64,000 nt of DNA from Ignavibacteriota bacterium (GTDB lineage Bacteria; Bacteroidota; Ignavibacteria; Ignavibacteriales; Melioribacteraceae), in assembly GCA_016708125.1 (NCBI GenBank), contig JADJGF010000001.1, forward strand, positions 2,936,001-3,000,000, read 5' to 3'. Position numbers and translations under genes: made by a program. A model generated the notes under the pieces. The model saw only the letters and a program-made list of their open reading frames with translations, ran no database searches and was not told the origin of the DNA. Shown in pieces: positions 38,159-51,100 of the stretch; the stretch's first letter is position 1; each line of letters opens with the position of its first letter.

Positions 38159-38226
38159 ATTATTTCCAATATTTTAAATATTGTTGAATAGTTTTTAATA
38201 GAAGAACATAAACAAATTAATCACAA

Positions 38227-40827
38227 ATGAAGATAGCTTTTCTAATTTTGATTTTGGGAATTACATTTTGTAATTCGTTTGCACAAAATAGTGATTCACT
38301 TTCTTCATTGTTAAAAGTTGATACTTCGATTACTTCAAACCAAAATCTACAAATCGATTCTGCAAAAACTAAATCCAATGAAATTGATGATATTGTTTAC
38401 AGCAGCGCATCAGATTCATTAATGTTTAATATCCCCAGTAAGAAAATGATTATTTACGGGAAAGGCGAAATTAAGTATAAACAAACTTCTTTAACGGGGG
38501 GAAAAATAAATGTAAATTTTGAGACAAGCGATTTGGAAGCCGAAGGAATAATTGATTCGGCAGATACAAATGCCGTAAATGGTTTGGCGCAAACTCCGGT
38601 TTTAAAAGAAGCTGATGAAAATTACGAAGGAACAAAACTCCGCTATAATTTCAAAACCAAAAAAGGATTTATTTCTGCGGCTAAAAATAAAAAAGAAGAT
38701 TCAAGATACGAGGGCAAAAATGTAAATAAAGTTGATAAAAATACATTTTTTATTGAAGATGGAATGTACACAACTTGTGAAAGCGATACTCCGCATACAC
38801 ATTTTACTGCCTCAGAAATGAAAGTAATTCAAAAAGATAAAATAATTGCAAAGTGGATTTTCATGCATATTGGCGGAGTTCCGGTTCCAATCCCAATTCC
38901 GTTTGCAGTTTTCCCAAATGAAAAAGGAAGACGTTCCGGAATAATTGCTCCAACTTACGGATCAATAAATAACCGCGGACAATATTTTAAAAATTTCGGT
39001 TACTTCTTTGCAGTTAATGATTATATGGATTTAACAATGAATGCCGATTATTATATGCGCGGCGGTTACGGTTTACGAAGCAGATTGCGATATGCAAAAA
39101 GATATGATTTTAACGGAAATTTAAATATCGGTTATTCCAAAATTTTAATTGGCGAAGATGAAGATCCCGATAAACAAAGAAGTACGGATTGGAATCTTTC
39201 TTTATCACATAGTCAAACATTTACGCCGACATTAAATTTATCTGCAAATTTAAATTTTCAATCAAGAACTTATCTTACAAATAATACTACAAGTTATAAT
39301 GATTTGCTAAAACGTAATATTACATCTAATGCAACTCTTTCTAAAAGATGGGATGATTATGGAATAAGTATGAACGTGAATTATTCTCGAACACAAAGTC
39401 TTGATTCACTCAACATTCAAGAAAGTTTACCAAATATGTCAATTTCAAAAAATCAATTTTATCCGTTTAAAAGTTCATCAAGCACGCCAAGCAATCAAAA
39501 ATGGTATGAATATATTGGAATGAATTACTCGGGAAATTTAGTAAATAAAAAAAGTAATATTATGGGCGATATTAAGATCAGAGGCGGAATTCAGCATAAC
39601 ATTACCGCAAGCGCTTCGCCAAAATTTAGCTATTTTAATATTACTCCAAGTTTAAGTTATGTAGAAAAATGGTATAACAAAAAAACAAATTATGTTGTTG
39701 AAACCGTTCAAGATATTGCAAATTCTCCGAGTTTGTTAAATTCATTTTATAAAACAAGTGATCACGATACTATAATTTCAAAAGATGAACATGAAATTAA
39801 TATGATTCGTACATTCCGTTTTAGTTTGGGAACTTCAACCAAATTGTACGGAATGTTTCAGCCGCAAATGTTGGGAATTGATGCTTTTCGTCATACGCTG
39901 ATTCCAAGTATTTCTTACAATTATACTCCGGATTTCTCCGATGAAAAATGGGGATACTATGATTCTTATACAAAAACAGATGGAACAATTGTAAAATATG
40001 ATCCGTACGCAAATGAAGTGTTTGGCGGCTCCGGAAAAGGAGAATCGCAAAGTATAAATTTTTCTTTAGGCAATGTGTTTGAAATGAAAACTTTGAAAGA
40101 TCCAACCGATACAACTTCCGAAGCTAAAAAAATTACACTTCTAAATTTTGATATTTCCACCGGATATAATTTTGCGGCAGATAGTAATAATCTTTCGGAT
40201 TTGAGATTAAACTATAGAACAAATATCAGCAATTTATTAAATCTTTCGGGATCTTCATCTTACACATTTTATGATTTTATAGATACAAAAAGGATCAACC
40301 AATATCTTGCCAATAACGGCAAAGGTTTATTACGAATTACAAATTTACAATTTTCTGTTTCTACAACTTTATCCGCCGAAAAACTTTCTGGAGAAGATAG
40401 AACCGGAAAAAAAACTGATGAAGCTGATGAAGAATTTACATCATTCAAGAAAAAAGATCATGTTGGATTATATGAAGAACAAGACACTGATTTTTCTATT
40501 CCGTGGAATTTAACTTTAAATTATTCTTACAATTTTTCTAAACCATCGCCGGCGCCGGGAATTGTACGTTCAAATCTTGGAGTAAATCTTGGTTTTAATC
40601 TAACAAAAAATTGGAAATTTGGAGTTATGGGAAATTATGATTTTCAGAATGATGAAATTGCCGCACCGCGAATTACAGTTTACAGAGATTTAGAATGCTG
40701 GGAAATGAATTTTAGCTGGAATCCAATTGGCACTTACACCGGCTATAGATTTGAAATTAGAATGAAAGCTCCGGAATTAAGAGATGTTAAAGTAACAAAA
40801 ACCGGCGGATGGATTTCCGGAAGATAA
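38227..40827 (+). CDS. lptD: LptD/OstA-like outer-membrane LPS-assembly protein
   Basis: This is a large exported protein of 866 residues with a signal peptide at about 1-19. The N-terminal part has OstA-type strands: DSLMFNIPSKKMIIYGKGEIKYKQTSLTGGKI, then a jellyroll-like region to about residue 200. Next is FIEDGMYTTCESDTPHTHFTASEMKVI, and GRRSGIIAPTYGSINNRGQYFKNFGYFFAVNDYMDL, the start of the LptD barrel. The remainder is rich in alternating beta strands. This fits the lipopolysaccharide exporter of FCB bacteria, about the expected size. Only one close pair of cysteine-bearing segments is seen, so the disulfide pattern of E. coli LptD is not reproduced. Confidence 0.82.
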   Translation: MKIAFLILILGITFCNSFAQNSDSLSSLLKVDTSITSNQNLQIDSAKTKSNEIDDIVYSSASDSLMFNIPSKKMIIYGKGEIKYKQTSLTGGKINVNFETSDLEAEGIIDSADTNAVNGLAQTPVLKEADENYEGTKLRYNFKTKKGFISAAKNKKEDSRYEGKNVNKVDKNTFFIEDGMYTTCESDTPHTHFTASEMKVIQKDKIIAKWIFMHIGGVPVPIPIPFAVFPNEKGRRSGIIAPTYGSINNRGQYFKNFGYFFAVNDYMDLTMNADYYMRGGYGLRSRLRYAKRYDFNGNLNIGYSKILIGEDEDPDKQRSTDWNLSLSHSQTFTPTLNLSANLNFQSRTYLTNNTTSYNDLLKRNITSNATLSKRWDDYGISMNVNYSRTQSLDSLNIQESLPNMSISKNQFYPFKSSSSTPSNQKWYEYIGMNYSGNLVNKKSNIMGDIKIRGGIQHNITASASPKFSYFNITPSLSYVEKWYNKKTNYVVETVQDIANSPSLLNSFYKTSDHDTIISKDEHEINMIRTFRFSLGTSTKLYGMFQPQMLGIDAFRHTLIPSISYNYTPDFSDEKWGYYDSYTKTDGTIVKYDPYANEVFGGSGKGESQSINFSLGNVFEMKTLKDPTDTTSEAKKITLLNFDISTGYNFAADSNNLSDLRLNYRTNISNLLNLSGSSSYTFYDFIDTKRINQYLANNGKGLLRITNLQFSVSTTLSAEKLSGEDRTGKKTDEADEEFTSFKKKDHVGLYEEQDTDFSIPWNLTLNYSYNFSKPSPAPGIVRSNLGVNLGFNLTKNWKFGVMGNYDFQNDEIAAPRITVYRDLECWEMNFSWNPIGTYTGYRFEIRMKAPELRDVKVTKTGGWISGR

Positions 40828-40847
40828 TTTTATTAAAAAATTTTATA

Positions 40848-41294
40848 ATGAAAAAATATATTATAGATGGAAATAATTTAATTGGAAAAATAAAATCCAT
40901 TTTTACACTGCAACAAAAAGATAAAAGTCAATCAAGAAAAAATCTTATCAAAATTTTAGATAAATATTTTTCGGATAAAAAAGTTAAAGTTAATCTTCAT
41001 TTTGATGGATTTGAAAATGATCCGCTTCATTCTACAAAAATGAAAATTATCTACTCTAATAATAAATCCGCTGATACAGAAATTATTAATGAAATTGATT
41101 CTGAAAAAAATCCCAAATTACTAATTGTGGTAAGTTCCGATTTGAAAATTTATAATTACGCAAAAGTAAATAGCTGCGAAGTTTTAAAGAGTGAAGATTT
41201 TGTAAAGTTAATTTCGCACAAAAAAAATATTTCAGAAGAACAAATTCAAAAATCAATTGCTGATGATGAAATTAAAAAGATGTTTGGAGTGTAA
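40848..41294 (+). CDS. YacP-like NYN-domain protein, putative RNase
   Basis: This small protein of 148 residues resembles the YacP/Rae1-like NYN (PIN-like) ribonucleases. It starts MKKYIIDGNNLIGKIKSI, where the first catalytic aspartate sits in IDGNN. It continues with VNLHFDGFE and the NKSADTEIINEI block, which holds the second acidic site, then LLIVVSSDLKIYNYAK with a third. I start at the ATG at 40848, not the upstream in-frame ATG at 40809 inside the lptD gene. A role in RNA turnover is inferred from the family. It faces the amidase gene tail to tail. Confidence 0.78.
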   Translation: MKKYIIDGNNLIGKIKSIFTLQQKDKSQSRKNLIKILDKYFSDKKVKVNLHFDGFENDPLHSTKMKIIYSNNKSADTEIINEIDSEKNPKLLIVVSSDLKIYNYAKVNSCEVLKSEDFVKLISHKKNISEEQIQKSIADDEIKKMFGV

Positions 41295-41309
41295 ATTTTA
41301 TAGTCAAAA

Positions 41310-42071
41310 CTAAATCAATTTCATATCACTTAAAAAAGGAAGATTTTCTCTAATATTTTTAACGCCATCAAGATTTATTTCGCAGTAAATTAATTTTTCT
41401 TCGTTCTCAACAAAAACTAATTCTTCGCCCATTGGATTAAAAACTGCTGAACATCCGTTATATTCAAAATACGGATCAGTCCCAATTCTATTGGCTCCAA
41501 TCACAAAACACTGATTTTCAATTGCACGAGCTTTTAATAAAGTTTTCCAATGATCAATTCTTTTAATCGGCCAATTTGCAATGTTGATTAAAACTTCCGC
41601 ACCTTGTTTTACATTCATTCTGTACAATTCCGGAAATCTTAAATCGTAACAAATTGAAAGTCCAATTTTTAATTTATTAATTGAAGAAACGACAATTTCA
41701 TTTCCCGCAGAATAATTTTCATTTTCTTTTGCTAAAGTGAAAGGATGAATTTTTCTGTAAACAGCTTGAATTATTCCCCAAGAATTAAAGTGAAATAATG
41801 AATTATAAAATTTGGAATTTTCTTTTTCAATAATTCCGGCAAAAATTTCTATTTTTTTTCTTCGCGCAAGTTTGAGAAAATATGTAATTCCGGTTCCGTC
41901 AATTTCTTCGGCATTTGCTTTCGCATCCATCGTGAAGCCGGTTAAAGTCATTTCTGGAAAAATTAAACAGTCCGTTCCTTTTTCCAAATTAGAAATTAAT
42001 TTTTCAATTGTTAAAATACTTTCTTCTTTATTGTTCCAGCTTGGGCTAAATTGACAAATTGCAATTTTCAT
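41310..42071 (-). CDS. Carbon-nitrogen hydrolase (nitrilase/omega-amidase-like)
   Basis: This cytosolic amidase of the nitrilase superfamily has 253 residues. The catalytic triad is complete: Glu40 in LIFPEMTLTGF, Lys107 in YRKIHPF and Cys141 in LSICYDLRFPELYR. The closing block CFVIGANRIGTDPYFEYNG is also typical. The closest functional group by pattern is the omega-amidase/YafV type, which removes ammonia from alpha-keto-amides. Another possibility is a metabolite-repair amidase. It is isolated on the reverse strand between two forward genes. Confidence 0.9.
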   Translation of the reverse strand: MKIAICQFSPSWNNKEESILTIEKLISNLEKGTDCLIFPEMTLTGFTMDAKANAEEIDGTGITYFLKLARRKKIEIFAGIIEKENSKFYNSLFHFNSWGIIQAVYRKIHPFTLAKENENYSAGNEIVVSSINKLKIGLSICYDLRFPELYRMNVKQGAEVLINIANWPIKRIDHWKTLLKARAIENQCFVIGANRIGTDPYFEYNGCSAVFNPMGEELVFVENEEKLIYCEINLDGVKNIRENLPFLSDMKLI

Positions 42072-42178
42072 TTTTATTTCTAAATAATTATCAAAAATGT
42101 TGATGTTATATTATTGTAATAATTTATAACTTGTATCGCAAAATTCAATTTTTCTTCTCTAAAATCAAGGAGTTACAA

Positions 42179-43810
<1,632 letters not shown>

Positions 43811-43811
43811 A

Positions 43812-44765
43812 ATGAAAGTAATTATCACAAGAAAAATTTCTTCGGTTGCAAAAAATTTATTGCAAGAAAATGGAATTTCCGTAAAAGAATTTTCATTAAA
43901 TAGAAATATGAATCGAGAAGAATTATTAAAATATGCAAAAGATGCAGATGGAATTATTTCGGTTTTATCGGATAAATTTGATAAAGAATTAATCGATCAG
44001 TTACCAAAATGTAAAATTATTGCAAACTACGCCGTGGGCTTCAATAATATTGATATTAATTACGCAAAACAAAAAGGAATTGTTGTTACAAATACGCCAA
44101 ATGTTTTAACCGATGCAACTGCAGAAATTGCGGTTTCATTAATTCTTGCTTGTTCAAGAAGAATTGTTGAGGCAGAAAATTTTGTGCGAAATAGAAAATT
44201 TAAAGGCTGGGAACCTCAGCTTTTACAAGGAATTCAACTTACCGGAAAAAAAGTTGGAATTATCGGTGCGGGAAGAATTGGACAAGCAACTGCAAGACGA
44301 ATGAAATCTTTCGGATGTGAAATTTTGTATTATTCAAAAAGTAGAAAATTAGATTTTGAGAAAGAATTAAATGCCAAAAAAGTTTCGTTGGATAAATTGA
44401 TGAAAGAATCCGATGTTATCTCAATCCATGTTCCGTTAAATTCGGAAACCAAAAATCTTCTAAGTAAAGAAAAACTTGATTTGTTAAAACCAACTGCAAT
44501 CTTGGTCAATACTGCAAGAGGAGAAATTGTTGAAGAGAAATATTTAATTCATTTATTGAAGAATAAAAAAATATTTTCCGCCGGATTTGATGTTTACGAG
44601 AACGAACCTAACTTAAATAAATCACTATTCAAACTAAAAAATGTCGTACTTTTACCTCATATCGGAAGCGCAACTTTTGAAACAAGAAACAATATGGCAG
44701 AACTTGCCGCAAAAAATATAATAAATGTTCTTAACGGAAAAAAAGCTTTAACACCGGTTTGCTAA
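43812..44765 (+). CDS. D-isomer-specific 2-hydroxyacid dehydrogenase
   Basis: This NAD(P)H-dependent reductase of 2-oxoacids, glyoxylate/hydroxypyruvate-reductase-like, has 317 residues from the ATG at 43812. Landmarks are NYAVGFNNIDI, NTPNVLTDATAEIAVSLILA, the Rossmann motif GIIGAGRIGQATARRMKSFG, LVNTARGEIVEE with the substrate-binding arginine and ENEP region, and HIGSATFETRNNMAE with the catalytic histidine. GyaR-type enzymes match best. It begins just after the Spm-like gene stop with no gap, so it is probably cotranscribed. Cofactor preference and substrate are not decided. Confidence 0.9.
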   Translation: MKVIITRKISSVAKNLLQENGISVKEFSLNRNMNREELLKYAKDADGIISVLSDKFDKELIDQLPKCKIIANYAVGFNNIDINYAKQKGIVVTNTPNVLTDATAEIAVSLILACSRRIVEAENFVRNRKFKGWEPQLLQGIQLTGKKVGIIGAGRIGQATARRMKSFGCEILYYSKSRKLDFEKELNAKKVSLDKLMKESDVISIHVPLNSETKNLLSKEKLDLLKPTAILVNTARGEIVEEKYLIHLLKNKKIFSAGFDVYENEPNLNKSLFKLKNVVLLPHIGSATFETRNNMAELAAKNIINVLNGKKALTPVC

Positions 44766-44870
44766 TTCCTTTATTTCAAATTACTTATATATAAGAAAGA
44801 ATTAAAAATCTTTTGATTTGACTGCAAATTCTATTTATTTTGATATACAACTAATTAAATTATTTTATTT

Positions 44871-45992
44871 ATGAGAATCGGAATTCCAAAAGAAACATTA
44901 CGAGAAGAAAAAAGAGTTGCAATAGCTCCAGCCGGAGTTGATGCTTTAGTAAAATCCGGACATTCAATATTTATTGAAACTGAAGCCGGATTAGGAAGCC
45001 ATTTTACAGATCAAGATTATATTGATGTTGGTGCAACAATTGTTTACAGCGCTGAAGAAGTTTTTCAACGTGCTGAATTAATTGCTAAAGTAACTCCGCT
45101 GACTGACGAAGCGGCAAATCTAATTCAAGAAAATCAAATTATATTTTCTTTTTTACATTTATCTGTCGGGAAAAAATATATTCTTGAAAAATTAATTGAG
45201 AAGAAAGCAATTGCAATTAGTTATGAATTGATTGAGAAAAATGATCATCTTCCGGTATTACAAACAATAAGCGAAATTGCGGGACAGCTTGCTGTTCAAA
45301 TTGGAAGTAAATTTCTTAAAAGTGATGTTCCATCCGGACGAGGAATTCTCTTAGGTGGAATTCCCGGAGTTGCACCAGCTGCAGTTGTAATTTTAGGAGC
45401 CGGAGTAGTTGGATATAATGCTGCCCGCACTGCATATGCACTTGGTGCTCAAGTAATAGTTTTGGATAATGATCTGCGAAGATTAAGAAGAATTGAAAAT
45501 TCTATTTCAAAAAATATTACCACTGTAGTTGCAAATCCTTTAACAATTGCACGCGGCGTAAAATTTGCGGATCTTTTTATTGGTGCAGTTCAAATTAAGG
45601 GAGAAAAATCGCCAAATATTATTACCGAAGAAATGGTTAAAACAATGAAAAAAGGAGCTGTAATTGTTGATGTTTCAATTGATCAAGGCGGATGCGTTGA
45701 AACAAGTTATCCAACAACTTTATCGGATCCTATTTTTATCAAACATGATGTAATACATTATTGCGTTCCGAATATTCCCGCACTTGTTGCCAGAACCGCA
45801 AGTTACGGATTAACAAATGCATCTCTTGAATACATTATGAATATTGCCGATAATGGCTTATCGAATGCATTGTTAGGTGATCTTGGATTATCAAAAGGAG
45901 TTTGCACTTATTTAGGTACTTGTACAAACGAAGTTATTGCCGATACATTTAGTTTGGAATATAGAAGACTACATATTTTTTCAACGAATTAA
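44871..45992 (+). CDS. ald: Alanine dehydrogenase
   Basis: This NAD-dependent enzyme interconverts L-alanine with pyruvate and ammonia. The 373 residues match the family length. It opens MRIGIPKETLREEKRVAIAP and has HSIFIETEAGLGSHFTDQDY, an ITPL-like KVTPLTDEAA, and FSFLHLSVGK with the substrate histidine. The NAD block is VILGAGVVGYNAARTAYALGAQV, followed by DLFIGAVQIKGEKSPN. The ending NALLGDLGLSKGVCTYLG also fits. Related PntAA has the same fold, but this protein has the Ald C-terminal extension. It lies 105 bases after the previous gene and 12 before the CoA transferase. Confidence 0.92.
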   Translation: MRIGIPKETLREEKRVAIAPAGVDALVKSGHSIFIETEAGLGSHFTDQDYIDVGATIVYSAEEVFQRAELIAKVTPLTDEAANLIQENQIIFSFLHLSVGKKYILEKLIEKKAIAISYELIEKNDHLPVLQTISEIAGQLAVQIGSKFLKSDVPSGRGILLGGIPGVAPAAVVILGAGVVGYNAARTAYALGAQVIVLDNDLRRLRRIENSISKNITTVVANPLTIARGVKFADLFIGAVQIKGEKSPNIITEEMVKTMKKGAVIVDVSIDQGGCVETSYPTTLSDPIFIKHDVIHYCVPNIPALVARTASYGLTNASLEYIMNIADNGLSNALLGDLGLSKGVCTYLGTCTNEVIADTFSLEYRRLHIFSTN

Positions 45993-46004
45993 AAAGTTAA
46001 AAAA

Positions 46005-47351
46005 ATGACATCAGAAATTTTAAATAGAACACAAAAAATTACTTGGCGCGAAAAATATAAATCAAAAGTTTTTTCATCGGATGATGCTTTAAAAGTTGTA
46101 AAATCCGGCGATAAAATTGTAATTCAACCGGGCTGCGCTGCACCAATGGAACTTATTAAAGCTTTGGTTAGAAAAAAAGATGAACTAAGTGATGTAATTT
46201 TATATCATATTTTAATTGTTGGCGATCTTCCATATTTAGCTCCCGGAATGGAAAAACATTTTACACACAAAGCTTTTTTTATTGGAGGAAATGCACGAAA
46301 ATCTATAAATGAGGGAAGAGCAGAATTTATTCCGATATTTCTTTCAGAAGTTACAATGTTGTTTAAACGCGGAGTTATTGTTCCGGATATTGCTTTGATA
46401 AATGTTTCGCCTCCGGATGAACACGGATTTTGCAGTTATGGAATTGATGTGGGAAATATTAAAACTCCCGCAGAAAAATCAAGAATTGTAATTGCTCAAA
46501 TAAATGATCAAATGCCGCGCGGATTGGGAAATAGTTTTATTCATTTAAATAAAATTGATTTTATTGTTGAACAAAGTGAACCGCTGATGGAACTTCCGCA
46601 AGTTGATCCAAACACTGCGCCAAATATGCTTGCAAGTTATGATAAAATTGGACAATACATTGCGGAAATGATTGAAGACGGTTCAACAATACAAATGGGA
46701 ATTGGTGCAATACCGGATTCGGTAATGAAGAATTTGAAAAATCATAAAGATTTGGGAATTCATACAGAAATGTTTAGCGATGGAATTGTTGAGCTTGTTG
46801 AAACCGGCGTAATTAATGGTGAGAAAAAAACTTTGCATCCCGGTAAAATTATCGCTGGATTTGTACTTGGTACAAAAAAATCATTTAGATTTATTGATAA
46901 TAATCCAATTTTTGAATTTCATCCGCAAGAATATATAAATAATCCTTTTATAATTGCGCAGAATAATAAAATGGTTGCTATCAATTCTGCATTAGAAATT
47001 GATTTAACCGGACAAGTTTGCTCAGATTCAATTGGTACAAAATTTTACAGCGGAATTGGCGGACAAGTTGATTTTATTAGAGGTGCGGCTCATTCTGAAG
47101 GAGGAAAGCCAATTATTGCACTTCCATCAACAACTAAGGATGAAAAAATTTCAAGAATAGTTCCAATACTTAAACCGGGGGCGGGGGTAGTTACTTCAAG
47201 AGGTGATGTTCATTACGTTGTAACAGAATATGGTGTTGCAAATCTATTTGGAAAAAGCATTCAAGAACGTGTTAGAGCGTTAATTAAAATTGCTCATCCA
47301 AAATTTAGAGATGAACTTACTAAATTTGCTAAAGAGACATATTTCATTTAG
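46005..47351 (+). CDS. Acetyl-CoA hydrolase/CoA-transferase family protein
   Basis: This 448-residue protein belongs to the Cat1/4-hydroxybutyrate CoA-transferase group, which moves CoA between acetate and another acid through a glutamyl-CoA intermediate. Landmarks are VIQPGCAAPMELIKAL, PPDEHGFCSYGIDV, VEQSEPLMELPQ, IQMGIGAIPDSVM, GGQVDFIRGAAHSEGGKPIIALPST and the ending YGVANLFGKSIQERVRALI. The length is typical of the 4-hydroxybutyrate/butyrate subgroup. The acetyl-CoA link fits the acetate kinase earlier in the window. Exact acids used are unknown. Confidence 0.88.
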   Translation: MTSEILNRTQKITWREKYKSKVFSSDDALKVVKSGDKIVIQPGCAAPMELIKALVRKKDELSDVILYHILIVGDLPYLAPGMEKHFTHKAFFIGGNARKSINEGRAEFIPIFLSEVTMLFKRGVIVPDIALINVSPPDEHGFCSYGIDVGNIKTPAEKSRIVIAQINDQMPRGLGNSFIHLNKIDFIVEQSEPLMELPQVDPNTAPNMLASYDKIGQYIAEMIEDGSTIQMGIGAIPDSVMKNLKNHKDLGIHTEMFSDGIVELVETGVINGEKKTLHPGKIIAGFVLGTKKSFRFIDNNPIFEFHPQEYINNPFIIAQNNKMVAINSALEIDLTGQVCSDSIGTKFYSGIGGQVDFIRGAAHSEGGKPIIALPSTTKDEKISRIVPILKPGAGVVTSRGDVHYVVTEYGVANLFGKSIQERVRALIKIAHPKFRDELTKFAKETYFI

Positions 47352-47357
47352 GTAAAA

Positions 47358-48053
47358 ATGATTGCAGTTATCGGCGATATTCATGGATGTTATTACACCC
47401 TAAAAGAATTATATTCCAAAATAAAAAATCTGTATCCCTGTGCAGAAATTTTTTCGGTTGGAGATTTGTTGGACCGCGGACATTATTGTTTGGAATCAGT
47501 TGATTTTATTAAGGAAAAAGGGATTAAATTCACTCCGGGAAATCATGATTTAATGTTTTCTCATTTCTTTAAATCACCGGGAAGTATTTTTGCGAGAACA
47601 TGGATTCATAATGATAACGGCGAAACTTTAGCCGCTTATGAATTTGAACCGGATAAAGTTTGGGATCATATTGAATATATTGAACAGCAGCCGTTTTGGT
47701 ATAATCATGAAGATGCATTTATTACTCATGCCGGATTTTCATCATTTTATAAAAAGTTTCTTAAATCCGGATTTAAAAAAGATCTAAATATTCTTGGTGA
47801 AATTATCGATCATGAAATTGAATCTGATCACGGAGTTATGTGGAACAGAGATAAACTTTTGGATTTAGGTAAATTACAAGTTGTTGGTCATACTCATAAT
47901 TTAGAACCTAAGTTTGATAAATCTTCTCATTCACTTTATATTGATACCGGCGCTTTTAGAGGAAATAAGTTAAGTGCCGCAATAATTGAACACAGCAAAA
48001 TTATTGAAATTTTATCGGTTGCTACAGTTCCAAAAGATATTCATAAAATATAG
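47358..48053 (+). CDS. Metallophosphoesterase (PrpE/ApaH-like serine/threonine phosphatase)
   Basis: This is a cytosolic calcineurin-like phosphatase of 231 residues. The metal-binding signature is complete: GDIHGC at 6-11, GDLLDRG, GNHD and, near the C-terminus, VVGHTHN. The small size matches PrpE or diadenosine-tetraphosphatase-like enzymes. Whether the substrate is a phosphoprotein or Ap4A cannot be told from sequence. It follows the CoA transferase by 6 bases, perhaps the end of that transcript. A gap of 141 bases, containing AAAAGGAGG, precedes sprA. Confidence 0.88.
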   Translation: MIAVIGDIHGCYYTLKELYSKIKNLYPCAEIFSVGDLLDRGHYCLESVDFIKEKGIKFTPGNHDLMFSHFFKSPGSIFARTWIHNDNGETLAAYEFEPDKVWDHIEYIEQQPFWYNHEDAFITHAGFSSFYKKFLKSGFKKDLNILGEIIDHEIESDHGVMWNRDKLLDLGKLQVVGHTHNLEPKFDKSSHSLYIDTGAFRGNKLSAAIIEHSKIIEILSVATVPKDIHKI

Positions 48054-48194
48054 GCAGATATTTTTGACTATTTAATTCGTTTATTGATAATTAATATTGA
48101 AATAGATAATTTTCCATTCCTATTAAAAGGAGGCTTTATAGAATAATTTTTTACGTTAATTAAAATTCTCATTTATTTAGGCTTTTCGTACAAT

Positions 48195-51100
48195 TTGAAG
48201 TTAGAGAATAAAAATAAAAAAAAGATATTTAGTGCATTTCTGGTATTATTAATTTTATCAGCTTTTGCTTTTATATTTGCCTCAAAAAATAATATTCATA
48301 CAAATTTGGATTATGAAAAAATAAATCTGAATTTTGATGAATTATTAACAAACCAGCCAAATCAATTTTCGAAAGTTGCAGATTCTACAAATATTTTTGA
48401 TTCCGATACAACAAGATTTGACTCATTAAAAATGTCAAATATGAAATATGATTCAACTAAATTTGATTCGATGAAACTTGATTCAACTTATAGGTTGAAA
48501 AATTTTAAATATGTTAGAACCGACGATCAATTCTTAAAACTTAAACCAGATAGAAAAATTGGTTTTTTTGCTTATCCATCCGAAAGATTTATAAAAAGAA
48601 CAGTTGAATTGGATTCCACCGGAAGTTTTGTAATAATTAGAGAATTTATTGCAAATAGCGAAGTGAGATTGCCGTTAAAAATTCCTTTAGATGAATATGT
48701 AAAAATGCGGTTAGAAAATGTTGAAAGAAGTTCTTGGGAAAATATTGGCTATACTTATGAGCTTAAAGAATCCGGCGATGATTTAGGACAATTAATTAAA
48801 GACATCACAAATATTGAAATTCCTCTGCCAAGCGTTGGAATTTTAAGTATTTTCGGTCCGCCTAAAATTAGTCTAAAAATTAGCGGTGCTGTTGATATTC
48901 ATGGTGCTTGGAGAAATGAAACAACAGAAGGAGTAACCGCTTCGTTATTAGGAAATACAAGAAACGAACCGGATTTTAAACAGCAAGTTCAAATTAATGT
49001 TAATGGATTAATTGGTGATAAATTAACAATTGGTGCAGATTGGAACACAGAGCGTACGTTTGAATATGAAAATCAGCTTAAACTTCAGTATAAAGGTTAT
49101 AAAGATGAAATTGTGCAAAATGTTGAAGCCGGAAACGTTTCACTGCAAACTTCACCATTGGTTGGCGGAGGAGAAGCACTTTTTGGAATTAAAGCACTTT
49201 TTCAACTTGGTCCGTTTAGTTTAACTGCAATAGCGTCACAGAAAAAAAGCGAGGTTGAAGAAGTTTCTGTCTCCGGCGGAACTCAGAAAAATGAGTTTGA
49301 AATTCACGCTTATGATTATTCACAAAACCATTATTTTGTTGATTTAGATTATGCATCAACCGATCCAAATCTAAATTTATTTGAGAAATATTATGCAAAT
49401 GCAAATCCGGTTGTTAGCAAATTTCATAAAATTAAAGAAATTGAAGTTTGGAAAACAACTGATCAAAGAATAGATATCAGCAACGAAAGGAAAGCAAATG
49501 CATTTATTGATCTTCCTCCAAGAGTTTCTGATACTTCTTTAGTTCCTTATGAAGATTCTTACAAACAACTTACGAATAATTCAATTCCAGGCAGAAGTAT
49601 TATTGACGGAAGATTTGTAAAAATGATTGAAGGACAAGATTATGACGTTAATATTTATGCGGGATTTATAAGTTTTAGAACTCAAATAAATACTGAAGAT
49701 GCTATTGCTGTTGCTTACAGAATTGAAGGTGATGATGGAATATTTGATCACTATTATGGAGAATTTCTGAAAGAGATTAATGATACTTCTTCAATAATGG
49801 TTTTAAAATTAGTAAAGCCGGAAAAACTACAGCCGGGCGGAACTTTTGCTGATGCTTGGAAATTGCAGTTAAAAAATATTTATCCGATTGGCGGACGCGA
49901 TGTAAATAAAGAGGGTTTTAAATTAGATATAAATTATCAAATTGCCGGACAAGAAGCGGTTAGAGAATTAGATGGGAAAAATATTCTTGAAGAATTTGGA
50001 TTAGATTTAAGTGATGAAAGCGGTGGCGGAAGTCCGGATGGAGCTTTTGATTTTGAACAAAACAGAACAATCTTAACTAAAACGGGAGAAATAATTTTCC
50101 CAAAATTGCAGCCATTCGGCAGAGATTTTCCTTTTGGTGTTGAACGTGCATATCAAGCAATATATGATACAACCGTAACTTTTGCTAAAAACGATAAAGC
50201 TCAAGATAAATTTATAATTATTGGCGAATATTCTGCGGCAGCGTCTTCTGTTTATAACATTGGATTTAACGTTGTGGAAAATTCTGTAAAAGTTACTCTT
50301 GATGGAAGAACTTTAGATGCCGGAACAGATTATAGCGTTGATTATAATATCGGTCAAGTAATTATCCGTAACCAAGATGCATTAGTTCCCGGTGCAAATC
50401 TTAAAATTACATTCGAAAAAAATGATTTATTCCAGCTTGCATCTAAAACACTTTTAGGTTTACGCGGAATTTATGATGTAAGCGAAAAAACAAAATTTGG
50501 ATTTTCATATTTAAATTTAAACCAAACAACACTTAGCGATAAAGTTAGAATTGGCGAAGAGCCTTTGAATAACTCAATTTTCGGAATGGATTTTCAAACC
50601 GGAATTGAATTACCGTTTATTACAAAAGGCTTAAATTATTTAATTTCAACTAAGGAAATGTCATCTTTTAATCTTAAAGGTGAATTTGCTTATATGAGTC
50701 CTGATCCAAATACTAAAAAAAGTACAATTAAAAGTGATAATAGCCAAAGTATTGCCTACATTGATGATTTTGAAAGGTCAAAAAGAATTATTCCCGTTGG
50801 TGTTTCTTATACGGGGTGGAAAGATATCAGCATTCCGGATTCAATTAATGGAATTGGAAATCTTGAAAAATCTGAAATAATGAATTATAAAGCACAAAGT
50901 TATTGGTTTAATAGATTACCTTCATTAGTAACTGTTGATTCTATTTGGGGCGGAAGAAGAGACGTTGCAAGAAATGATGGAAATATAACTGTGCTTGATT
51001 ATATTTTTAATCCTGCAAAAAGGGGAACTTATAATTATAATCCAAGGCTTGATGATAGATCAAAACTTTGGGGCGGAATGATGCGCGGACTTTCTTCCTC

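Noticed and set aside
38159..38226. Terminator after the ROK kinase gene
   Set aside because: CAATATT/AATATTG is a perfect 7-base stem with a 3-base loop, but it is almost all AT and the T-run is displaced.
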